Source: Mycolicibacterium sp. CBMA 247
GTDB taxonomy: Bacteria > Actinomycetota > Actinomycetes > Mycobacteriales > Mycobacteriaceae
NCBI RefSeq assembly: GCF_009729095.1
Contig: NZ_VTGX01000001.1
Coordinates: forward strand, 620,001 to 684,000
Direction of reading: 5' to 3'
DNA: 64,000 nucleotides
A program made the position numbers and the translations under genes. Of this stretch, positions 33,177 through 40,672 are shown piece by piece. Under the pieces are notes generated by a model. The model was not told the origin of the DNA, made no database searches, and saw only the letters and a list, made by a program, of their open reading frames with translations. How positions within the stretch are numbered: position 1 is the first letter of the stretch; each line of letters begins with the position of its first letter.

Positions 33177-34024
33177 CGGGCACTCCAGACATCTTCGGAA
33201 TTCAGGTAGGCACGTCGGTATTCGGGATCGCGGTCACCGACCGTGGCGCCGATCTCGGTCAGGTCAGCGGGCGCAGACCAGGCCAGCACGTCCAGTGAGC
33301 CGACGGTGAACTGCGGCGCCGGGTCCAGGGGGTGAGCGGTATTGGCGATCGCCACGATCAGCGGCAGATGCGCGATCAGTTCGACGGCCGTGCCGGCACC
33401 GGCCGACCCGGTGGACACCAACGTGCCGTCCGGGTCGACCCGCACCCCGTGGAAAAACGACACGCTCGGCGCCACATCGCGTCGGGTCAGTCCATTCTTC
33501 AGTGCGGCCAGCGCGAGCAGCTCACGACCGGCGGGGCTGGGCGACTCCACCTCGCCCGCACCGTATTTGGCCGTATTGCCGGACAGGGTGGTGGTGCCGC
33601 ACAGAGCATCATGACGGCCCGAGGTGTCCGACGCCAGGGTGGCCAGCACCCGACCCTGGTCGCTGAGCAGTGGGTGCCCCGCCGAAAGATAGGCCTGCCA
33701 GGGCACTTTCACGGTGTCGGCGACGTTGAGGCGCTCCCACGGCGCATCGGCACGCCACAGCAGCACATGCGCGCACGCAGTACCGTCCAGATCGCGCAGC
33801 CGCAGCCGGGTGCCGCGGGCCAGCACCTTGCTGGTGTAGCGGCCACCCGGAACCGTTTCGGCCCAGGTCAATTGCTCGGGCGCGACACCCTGCGGCGGTG
33901 TGGGCCAGCTCGATGCCGGGACCACCGGCATCGAGTCGGTGAGAGACCCGGCCTGGGCTCGAGCATGGTCACGGGCACCGGTGGTCGTCGCGGTAGTCAC
34001 CGACGCGGGCGTCGCAATGTTCAT
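33173..34024 (-). CDS. DUF1989 urea carboxylase-associated protein, second subunit
   Basis: 283 aa. After a Thr/Ala-rich leader, the DUF1989 domain runs from about residue 55: VPGGRYTSKVLARGTRLRL, DGTACAHVLLWRADAPWERLN, SGRHDALCGTTTLSGNTAKYG (Cys/His metal-site region), PSVSFFHGVRVDPDGTLV. It is longer than its 206-aa partner, as is usual for the two-protein carboxyguanidine deiminase. ATG at 34024 overlaps the permease stop by one base (TGATG), implying coupled translation. Confidence 0.88.
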   Translation of the reverse strand: MNIATPASVTTATTTGARDHARAQAGSLTDSMPVVPASSWPTPPQGVAPEQLTWAETVPGGRYTSKVLARGTRLRLRDLDGTACAHVLLWRADAPWERLNVADTVKVPWQAYLSAGHPLLSDQGRVLATLASDTSGRHDALCGTTTLSGNTAKYGAGEVESPSPAGRELLALAALKNGLTRRDVAPSVSFFHGVRVDPDGTLVSTGSAGAGTAVELIAHLPLIVAIANTAHPLDPAPQFTVGSLDVLAWSAPADLTEIGATVGDRDPEYRRAYLNSEDVWSAR

Positions 34025-35568
34025 CAGCAGGCTCCGATCGTGACGGGTTTGGGGTGGGTCTTGCCGCGGGGGAAGCACAGTGCGCCCAGTACGACCGCGG
34101 CCGCGATGCTCAGGGGTCCGGCCCATTGCAGGATCGGCAATTCCCCGGTGGGGTTGAAGATCTCGGCACGCGGCCAACCCAGGTTGACGATCATCACCGC
34201 GCCGTAGAGCACGGCCAGGGCGTTCACCGCGATGCCGAACTTGCCGAGTGAGAACAGCGGCAGGCCTTCGGCGTCGACCTGATTGCGCTGGGCGGGCCAG
34301 CCCTTGATCCGCCGGTACAGCAGCGGCGCGGTCACCAGCAGGTAGGCCAGGTAGATCAGGATGATGCAGACGCTCGCCAGGGTCGCGAAGATGGCCGAGT
34401 TGCCGACGTTGACCAACAGCACCCCGATGCAGAGCAGGCCGATGAGCACCGACGGCCAGATCGGTGTGCCGGTGTGGCTGTTGACCCTGGACAGGATCGA
34501 CGAGGCCGGTAGTCGCCCGTCGCGGGCCATCGAGAACATCAGCCGAGATGCGGCGGTCTGAATTGCCAAGGTGCAGATCATGATCGCGATGCAGACGTCG
34601 ACCAGCAGCACCGTTCCCCACGGTGAGGACAGCACGGTGTCGAGCACGTACGGCAGTCCTTCGGTGGCCAGGCGCCCATCGGTCAGGCTCGGGGCGGCCA
34701 TCAGGGCGCCCAGGATCATCAGGCCTCCGCCGAGTGCCGAGACGGACAGGGCCAACCGGATGGTGCGGGGCGCGACGCGTCGGGGGTTGCGTGTCTCCTC
34801 GGCGAGCTCGCCCGCCGAGCCGAAACCGACCATGACGTAGGCCGCCATCAGACCCGACATGATCCAGGCCCACATGTAGCCGGGCTGCTGCCCGGGGGCG
34901 CCGGTGTCGAACACCACCTGCGGACCGCGCTGGGCATGGGTGAAGAACACCCCGATGACCGCGATGACGCCGACGATCTCGCACACGACGCCGGTGCTGT
35001 TGACTCGCGACATCCATTTGACGCCAAGGCAGTTGATCGTGGTGGTGAGTACCAGCAGGACCGTGCCGAGCACGACGGCGTTGGCCGCGCCGCTCGGTGA
35101 GGTCAGCGCCGGATCCTCTCCGATGATCTGGAATCCGGACCAGATCGACGGCAGCACCACCTGCAACGCGATCGCCGCGGCCGAGGCGGTGACGATCTGG
35201 GCCAGGATCATGAACCAGCCGCCGAACCAGCCGATCACCTCGCCGCCCATCCGCCGGGACCACTGATAGACGGCCCCCGAGATCGGGTAGCGCGCGGCCA
35301 GCTCGGCGAAGCACAGCGCGACGAGGAACTGGCCGAGGAACACCGCGGGCCAGGTCCAGAAGAAGGCGGGGCCGCCGAAGCCGAATCCGAGTCCGAACAA
35401 CTGGAAGATGGTGGTCAGAATGGAGACGAACGAGAAGCCCGCGGCGAAGGATTCGAACTTGCCGAGCCGACGGTGCAACTGCTGGTCATAACCAAACTCG
35501 GCCAGGTCGTCGTGGTCGCCAAAACTGCCGGCCACATCTCGATGTCTCTCGGTAGCGCTGCTGGTCAT
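34024..35568 (-). CDS. APC-superfamily permease of the urea carboxylase/guanidine operon
   Basis: About 514 aa, 12 predicted membrane helices. FESFAAGFSFVSILTTIFQLF opens helix 1; AELAARYPISGAVYQWSRRMGG and VGFGSAGELAEETRNPRRVAPR are signature loops of amino acid/choline-type permeases. It is first in the DUF1989-carboxyltransferase-allophanate hydrolase operon, so it likely imports the nitrogen substrate (guanidine, urea derivative or similar). Start ATG 35568 (MTSSATERH) is preferred; ATG 35619 is in frame but would nearly coincide with the predicted transcription start. Upstream lies a GlnR-like box. Confidence 0.9.
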   Translation of the reverse strand: MTSSATERHRDVAGSFGDHDDLAEFGYDQQLHRRLGKFESFAAGFSFVSILTTIFQLFGLGFGFGGPAFFWTWPAVFLGQFLVALCFAELAARYPISGAVYQWSRRMGGEVIGWFGGWFMILAQIVTASAAAIALQVVLPSIWSGFQIIGEDPALTSPSGAANAVVLGTVLLVLTTTINCLGVKWMSRVNSTGVVCEIVGVIAVIGVFFTHAQRGPQVVFDTGAPGQQPGYMWAWIMSGLMAAYVMVGFGSAGELAEETRNPRRVAPRTIRLALSVSALGGGLMILGALMAAPSLTDGRLATEGLPYVLDTVLSSPWGTVLLVDVCIAIMICTLAIQTAASRLMFSMARDGRLPASSILSRVNSHTGTPIWPSVLIGLLCIGVLLVNVGNSAIFATLASVCIILIYLAYLLVTAPLLYRRIKGWPAQRNQVDAEGLPLFSLGKFGIAVNALAVLYGAVMIVNLGWPRAEIFNPTGELPILQWAGPLSIAAAVVLGALCFPRGKTHPKPVTIGAC

Positions 35569-35620
35569 AGGCGTTTCTCTCAGGCTCGGGGGCGGTGCCG
35601 CCAGCTTCTTAACTGTCATT

Positions 35621-35678
35621 TGATAGATAAGCGTCTTGGCGTGTCCGAGCTGTCACCCGCGCGTTTCGTTCATGTAGC
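35621..35678 (-). promoter_or_regulatory. GlnR-type operator and -10 element upstream of the nitrogen operon
   Basis: Read on the minus strand (35678 to 35641) there are four half-sites GCTAC, GAAAC, GTGAC, GACAC, each separated by exactly 6 nt, so every unit ends in AC at an 11-bp period. The GlnR consensus is gTnAC-n6-GaAAC repeated; units 2 and 3 match perfectly, units 1 and 4 each miss one base. About 12 bp downstream is TATCTA (35629-35624), a plausible -10. GlnR is the mycobacterial nitrogen-limitation activator, which fits the operon content. Confidence 0.7.
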
Positions 35679-35739
35679 GAGCGGTAAGCATTGCGTTGCA
35701 GAAACCTCACCGGGCCGGTGTCCTGTCACAATCGCCGAC

Positions 35740-36750
35740 ATGGCTGTGGCTCAGTTGGACGATGCCCGCCGGCGCATCGCGTCAGCGGGCAGCGAGCACG
35801 AGCTGGTGACGGCCGCCGCCCAGGCCCACGAGGCGGTGCGCAGCGTGGTCGACACCCGGGTCGGCGCGGCCGCGGTTGCCGCGGCGTGGTCGGCCGTGGC
35901 CCGCGCCGCGCTGACGACCGCAGCGCGACTGGTGTCCCCCGGCGACGGTGACTGGTATGCGTCGGGCAGCGTCGGCCGCGGCGATGCACTGCCGGGCTCG
36001 GATCTGGAAACCCTCGTGGTCCGAAGCCTCGAGGTCACACCTGATTCGGCCCTGGCCGGTGCGGTGCATGTACATGACCTGTTGGCGTGTTGTGGTTTCC
36101 GCGCCGACGACAACGGTGCGGTCGCCTCGCGGGCGCGGTTCAACCGCACCGCCCAGGACTGGGCGATCGGAATCGGCCGGTGGGCCGCCGACCCGTCCGC
36201 CGACCGCGGTGTGGTGATGATCGGCCTGCTGGCTGACGCGGTCGCCCTCGGTAATGGACCGGATCTTCGCGAACAGGCCGGTATCGCGGCGCGGGCGCAA
36301 CCGGCGGCGCTGGCCGCGATGCTGCAGGACGCCACGTTCGCCCGCGCCTACGTCCCGTCCCGGTTGCGGGCCCTGACCTCCGGTGACGCCGGCGTCGACG
36401 TCAAACACGCCGCCGTCGACCCGGTGGTGCGGATCGCACGCTGGGCCGCGCTCAGTTGCGGATCCGACGCGCTGCTCACCGCCGAACGGATCAGTGCGGC
36501 CGCCGGCACCCGCTACCTCGATCCCGACGACGCCCGGGCACTGGCGAAATGTCACGCGATCGGATCCAGCATCCGGTGGCGGGTGCGGGCCGCGCGGTGG
36601 AACCCCGGCGGTGAGGTCGACGAGCATGTCGAACTGTCCGAACTCTCACCGCAGGACCGCACCGCCCTGCGCAGCATCGGCCGTGAACTCACCGGGGTCC
36701 GGCGCAAACTCGACTACCTGGCGTCGACCTCGACGTTCTCCACGTGGTAG
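35740..36750 (+). CDS. Putative DUF294-type nucleotidyltransferase
   Basis: 336 aa. WYASGSVGRGDALPGSDLET (residues about 72-90) resembles the nucleotidyltransferase core GSxxRxExxxxSDxD, but with Glu where the second Asp usually sits. The rest is helical (DWAIGIGRWAADPSADRGVV, then VDPVVRIARWAAL), like the DUF294 C-terminal region in GlnD-related proteins. ATG 35740 is divergent from the nitrogen permease operon across the GlnR-like box, so shared nitrogen control is possible. The stop overlaps the Fic gene by 7 bp. Activity is unproven. Confidence 0.72.
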   Translation: MAVAQLDDARRRIASAGSEHELVTAAAQAHEAVRSVVDTRVGAAAVAAAWSAVARAALTTAARLVSPGDGDWYASGSVGRGDALPGSDLETLVVRSLEVTPDSALAGAVHVHDLLACCGFRADDNGAVASRARFNRTAQDWAIGIGRWAADPSADRGVVMIGLLADAVALGNGPDLREQAGIAARAQPAALAAMLQDATFARAYVPSRLRALTSGDAGVDVKHAAVDPVVRIARWAALSCGSDALLTAERISAAAGTRYLDPDDARALAKCHAIGSSIRWRVRAARWNPGGEVDEHVELSELSPQDRTALRSIGRELTGVRRKLDYLASTSTFSTW

Positions 36751-37565
36751 CCGAGCCGAGCGAGCCCGGGCGCCATGCCCTGGCCCAGACCATCGCCGCC
36801 GAACGCCTTGAAGGCTGGCAGCCCACCGCGGAGCAGACCGAGGACCTGACCGCACTGCTCACCGGCGGGGTGACCTTCGGCGAGTACCTCGGGCGGCATC
36901 TTCCCGACCCTGCGCCACCCCTGCGTCGGCGGGTGTTCGCCCGGCGCCGGCCGTATTTCATCCCGGGAACATCGGTGCTGCGCAACAATTTCGGTGTTCG
37001 GGATGCCGGGGTGCTGGCGCAGTTGGAATTCGTCGCGACGGCAGGCCGGATCCTGCAGGCGCATTTGCGTACCCAGGACCGGGATCTCGACGTGCGGTCG
37101 CTGCACCAGCACTTGTTCGGCGATGTGTACGCGTGGGCGGGCGAGCCGCGCATCGTCGAACTCCGCAAAGGCGACAGCTCGTTCGGCTCGTGCGCACGCA
37201 TCCCGCCCGCCCTCGACGCACTGCACGTCGAGATCGGGCGGCTCGCCGACGACGGCACCGAGATCGACGACGGCACGCTGTCCTACCGGCTGGCCCGCAT
37301 CTACGCCGATTACAACCAGATCCATCCGTTCCGCGAGGGCAACGGACGCACCGGAACCGTGCTGCTGCATCTGCTCGCCGGCCGGGCCGGACGCCGGTTG
37401 CTCCTCGATGACATATCCCGTTCGGAGTGGGTTGATGCGTCCCGGGACTCGATGCCGTTCCGGCGTGACGGGTGCGCCGACCCGCGGCCGTTCATGGCGG
37501 TGCTGCGCGGACGATTGCAGCCACAACCGTCACCGGAGGCCGAGACGACGGCGCGCACTCAATAG
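36744..37565 (+). CDS. Fic-domain AMPylator-like protein with VbhA-like N-terminal helix
   Basis: 273 aa. The Fic motif is IHPFREGNGRTGT near residue 190, matching HPFx(D/E)GNGR but with Thr where the second Arg of GNGRxxR normally lies. Upstream are YAWAGEPRIVELRKGDSSF (flap region) and QLEFVATAGRILQAHLR. The N-terminus ERLEGWQPTAEQTEDLTALL resembles the VbhA antitoxin helix with an EG inhibitory pair, preceded by Ala instead of Ser/Thr, suggesting a fused self-inhibitor. GTG start overlaps the nucleotidyltransferase gene by 7 bp. Might AMPylate a host-cell protein; the target is unknown. Confidence 0.83.
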   Translation: MVAEPSEPGRHALAQTIAAERLEGWQPTAEQTEDLTALLTGGVTFGEYLGRHLPDPAPPLRRRVFARRRPYFIPGTSVLRNNFGVRDAGVLAQLEFVATAGRILQAHLRTQDRDLDVRSLHQHLFGDVYAWAGEPRIVELRKGDSSFGSCARIPPALDALHVEIGRLADDGTEIDDGTLSYRLARIYADYNQIHPFREGNGRTGTVLLHLLAGRAGRRLLLDDISRSEWVDASRDSMPFRRDGCADPRPFMAVLRGRLQPQPSPEAETTARTQ

Positions 37566-37728
37566 CGACATCACCGGCGGTATCGCCAGCGTGGTTTCGC
37601 ATCATCCTGCGTCGATCTCTTCAGGCAGGTCAGACTGGGTTGCAGACTCGCACCGGCGCCCGCCCGGGATTACCCGGGTGTGAGCCCGCGTTGCTGCCAG
37701 AGGCCGCGACTGAAAGTGAGAACCGTCG
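37566..37728 (+). promoter_or_regulatory. Leader with overlapping hairpins before the LLM genes
   Basis: A 163-bp gap. At 37671-37690 an 8-bp stem (CGCCCGGG/CCCGGGTG) closes the loop ATTA. Overlapping it, CGGG at 37685-37688 can pair with CCCG a few bases downstream, giving a mutually exclusive hairpin. Such alternatives sometimes mark attenuators or riboswitch platforms, but no known RNA class was recognised and there is no U-run. Confidence 0.3.
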
Positions 37729-38889
37729 ATGGGCACCCCACTGCACCTGGCCGTCGCGCTCGACGGCACCGGTTGGCATCCGGCGTCCTGGCGCGAGCCG
37801 CTGGCCCGGCCCGCCGACCTGTTCAGTCCGGGTTACTGGACCGATCTGGTCAGCCAGGCCGAACGCGGCCTGCTGGACTTCGTCACGATCGAGGACGGGC
37901 TCACCCTGCAGTCCGACCATCCGTTCCGTCCCGATGACCGCACCGACCGCGTGCGCGGCCGCCTCGACGCAGTGCTCATCGCCGCCCGCGTCGCGCCCCG
38001 CACCCGGCACATCGGCCTGGTGCCCACCGTCATCACCACCCATACCGAGCCGTTCCACGCATCCAAGGCGATCGCCACGCTCGATTACGTGAGCACCGGT
38101 CGCGCAGGGGTGCGGGTCCAGGTGTCGTCCCGAAGGGATGCCGCGGCCCATTTCGGTCGACGCCGTCTGCCCGAGGATCGCGCGACACTCACCGACGCGT
38201 TGTTCGGCGAGGCCGGCGACTATGTCGAGGTGCTGCGCCGGTTGTGGGACAGCTGGGAGGACGACGCCGAGATCCGCGATATGGCCACCGGACGATACAT
38301 CGACCGGGCCAAGCTGCACTACATCGATTTCGAGGGCGCTTCGTTTTCCGTGAAGGGTCCGTCGATCACCCCGCGGCCGCCGCAGGGCCAGCCGATCGTG
38401 ACCGCGCTCGGCCACGTCGACCCCGCCTACCAACTGATCGCGGGCAGCACTGACGTCGGCTTCGTCACCCCGCACAGCGCCGATGAGGTCACCTCCCTGG
38501 TCGACACCATCGCCGCACTACGCCCCACCGACGCCCCTCCGGTGCGGGTGTTCGCCGACCTGGTGGTGTTCCTCGCCGACACCGCCGACGAGGCCCGAGC
38601 CCGACGGGATCGCCTCGACGAACTGGCCGGAACCGAATACCGCAGCGACGCCGAGATTTTCGCCGGAACCCCCGGGCAGCTCGCCGATCTGCTGCAGGCC
38701 TGGCACAGCGCCGGCGCGACCGGATTCCGGCTCCGCCCGGCGTCCCTGCCGCACGACCTGCAGCAAATCACCGACGCGCTGGTCCCCGACCTGCAGCGCC
38801 GGGGTCTGTTCCGCGAGTCTTACGAAGCATCCACGTTGCGTGGTCTGCTCGGACTGACCCGCCCCGCCAACCGCTACACGACCGTCTGA
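37729..38889 (+). CDS. LLM-class flavin-dependent monooxygenase (NtaA/SnaA-like)
   Basis: 386 aa. N-terminal LAVALDGTGWHPASWREP, then ERGLLDFVTIEDGLTL, RVAPRTRHIGLVPTVITTHTEPF and a shortened LDYVSTGRAGVRVQVSSRRDAA region, all matching FMNH2-dependent monooxygenases of the nitrilotriacetate/pristinamycin type. The C-terminal LRGLLGLTRPANRY is family-like. ATG 37729 follows GTGAGAACC, giving no strong SD. A second, more canonical homologue starts 19 bp downstream; they may oxidise organosulfur or amine compounds with a separate flavin reductase not present here. Confidence 0.87.
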   Translation: MGTPLHLAVALDGTGWHPASWREPLARPADLFSPGYWTDLVSQAERGLLDFVTIEDGLTLQSDHPFRPDDRTDRVRGRLDAVLIAARVAPRTRHIGLVPTVITTHTEPFHASKAIATLDYVSTGRAGVRVQVSSRRDAAAHFGRRRLPEDRATLTDALFGEAGDYVEVLRRLWDSWEDDAEIRDMATGRYIDRAKLHYIDFEGASFSVKGPSITPRPPQGQPIVTALGHVDPAYQLIAGSTDVGFVTPHSADEVTSLVDTIAALRPTDAPPVRVFADLVVFLADTADEARARRDRLDELAGTEYRSDAEIFAGTPGQLADLLQAWHSAGATGFRLRPASLPHDLQQITDALVPDLQRRGLFRESYEASTLRGLLGLTRPANRYTTV

Positions 38890-38908
38890 CATCAACCAGG
38901 AAACGCCC

Positions 38909-40291
38909 ATGAGCAAGCCCGTCAAGCAGATTCATCTGGCCGCGCATTTCCCGGGGGTCAACAACACCACGGTGTGGAGCGATCCCGACTCCGGCAGCCA
39001 CATCGATTTCGATTCGTTCGTCCGATTCGCGCAGACCGCCGAACGCGGCAAGTTCGACTTCATGTTCCTGGCCGAGGGTCTGCGCCTGCGCGAGCAAGGC
39101 GGCCAGATCTACGACCTCGACGTGGTGGGACGCCCGGACACCTTCACGGTGCTCGCCGCACTCGCCGCGGTGACCGATCGGCTCGGGCTGACCGGCACCA
39201 TCAACTCAACGTTCAACGAACCCTATGAGGTGGCACGGCAATTCGCCTCGCTGGACCATCTCTCCGAAGGCCGCGCCGCCTGGAACGTCGTCACCTCGTG
39301 GGATGCCTTCACCGGGGAGAACTTCCGGCGCGGCGGCTTCTTGCCGGAAACCGAGCGCTACGAGCGGGCCGAGAGCTTTCTGGCCGCCGCCCACACGCTG
39401 TTCGATTCCTGGCGCGGTGACGAGGTCATCGCCGACAAGGAGCGGGGCGTGTTCCTGTCCGATCCGGCAGCCGGCGAGTTCGCCTACCGCAACGACCATT
39501 TCGACATCAGTGGCCGGTTCAATGTCCCACGCAGCCCGCAAGGGCGCCCGGTGATCTTCCAGGCCGGGGACTCCGATCACGGGCGCGAGTTCGCGGCGGC
39601 GGCCGCCGATGCCATCTTCTCCCGGTACGGGACGCTTGAGGACGGCCAACGGTTCTATGCCGACGTGAAGGGCCGCCTCGCCAAATACGGCCGCCGCAAT
39701 GACCAGTTGCTGATCCTGCCCGCCGCCACCTTCGTGCTCGGCGACACCGACGCCGAGGCCGCCGACCTGGCCCACGAGGTGCGTCTGGCCCAGGTCTCCC
39801 ATGCCACCGCGATCAAGTTCCTCGAACAGCTGTGGAACCGTGACCTTTCCGATCACGACCCGGACGGGCCGTTGCCCACCGTCGACCCGGTGGTCGGCGA
39901 GAACACCATCGCCCGTGGCCGGGCCAGTGTGCGCATGCACCGCGACCCCGTCGCCGTCGCCAACGAGTGGCGGGCCAAGGCCGAGGCCGAGAACCTGAGC
40001 AGCCGAGAGCTCATCGTCGAGGTGACCGGGCGGCAGAACTTCGTCGGCTCGGCCACCACCATCGCCGAATCCATCGACAATCTGGTGCAATCCGATGCCA
40101 GCGACGGGTTCATCCTGGTCCCCCACGTCACCCCGGGCGGGCTCGACCCGTTCGTCGACCATGTCGTGCCGCTGTTGCAGGAGCGCGGCGTGTTCCGCAC
40201 CGACTACGAGGGCACGACGCTGCGCGAGCATCTCGGCCTGGCCCTGCCCCAGCGGCCGGGGCACGAGCGACGCACGGCCGCAACGGGATAG
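38909..40291 (+). CDS. NtaA/DmoA-family FMN-dependent monooxygenase
   Basis: 460 aa, full length. QIHLAAHFPGVNNTTVWSDP, ERGKFDFMFLAEGLRLREQG, SLDHLSEGRAAWNVVTSWDA and FNVPRSPQGRPVIFQAGDS are signature blocks of the nitrilotriacetate/alkanesulfonate/dibenzothiophene-sulfone monooxygenase branch. SD AGGAAA lies 8 nt before ATG 38909. Paired with the preceding LLM gene. The substrate is unresolved; sulfur or nitrogen scavenging is plausible. Confidence 0.92.
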   Translation: MSKPVKQIHLAAHFPGVNNTTVWSDPDSGSHIDFDSFVRFAQTAERGKFDFMFLAEGLRLREQGGQIYDLDVVGRPDTFTVLAALAAVTDRLGLTGTINSTFNEPYEVARQFASLDHLSEGRAAWNVVTSWDAFTGENFRRGGFLPETERYERAESFLAAAHTLFDSWRGDEVIADKERGVFLSDPAAGEFAYRNDHFDISGRFNVPRSPQGRPVIFQAGDSDHGREFAAAAADAIFSRYGTLEDGQRFYADVKGRLAKYGRRNDQLLILPAATFVLGDTDAEAADLAHEVRLAQVSHATAIKFLEQLWNRDLSDHDPDGPLPTVDPVVGENTIARGRASVRMHRDPVAVANEWRAKAEAENLSSRELIVEVTGRQNFVGSATTIAESIDNLVQSDASDGFILVPHVTPGGLDPFVDHVVPLLQERGVFRTDYEGTTLREHLGLALPQRPGHERRTAATG

Positions 40292-40295
40292 CGGG

Positions 40296-40598
40296 CTACT
40301 CCGGCCCGTCTGGCCCGTCGGGTTCGGTGCGGTCCCGCCATTCCCAGCTCGCCCCGGCGGTCAGCGTGCCGGGCTCCAACTCGGTGCGCCCGGCGTCGCG
40401 CACGTGCACCGTCTGCGCCAGGATCTCATCGGGCTTGCCGCCGATCACGATGACCGGGTGCTCGTATTCGATCCCGTAGAGCTTGAGCGCCGCATGCACG
40501 GCGTGCGCCGCAGCCTTGCCACGCGACATCTTGGCGTTCGAATTGACCCTGATCACCAGCCGGCGTTCCGGTTCGGCGTCTTCGGCGTCCATGGGCAT
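40296..40598 (-). CDS. Pth2-like peptidyl-tRNA hydrolase-fold protein
   Basis: 100 aa. RLVIRVNSNAKMSRGKAAAHAVHAAL matches the Pth2 N-terminal signature (R-x-D-x-x-M-x-x-G-K-x-x-A-Q-x-x-H-A), with Asn for Asp and His for Gln. The end HVRDAGRTELEPGTLTAGAS matches the IxDAGxTxxxPGTxT block. Pth2 enzymes are mainly archaeal/eukaryotic, hydrolysing peptidyl-tRNA; actinobacterial homologues are poorly studied. ATG 40598 has GAGGAG about 10 nt upstream; ATG 40592 is possible. It converges on the monooxygenase with a 4-bp gap. Confidence 0.8.
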   Translation of the reverse strand: MPMDAEDAEPERRLVIRVNSNAKMSRGKAAAHAVHAALKLYGIEYEHPVIVIGGKPDEILAQTVHVRDAGRTELEPGTLTAGASWEWRDRTEPDGPDGPE

Positions 40599-40672
40599 CA
40601 GCCTAGGGCTCCTCAGCCCAGCACGTCGGGAGAGGTCCAAGACTTGTCGTACCCCTTTGCGATAATGGTGTC

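Noticed and set aside
33173..35314. 713-codon minus-strand frame reading through most of the permease into the second DUF1989 protein
   Set aside because: Its first part is the wrong frame of the permease; only the last 283 codons from ATG 34024 are real.
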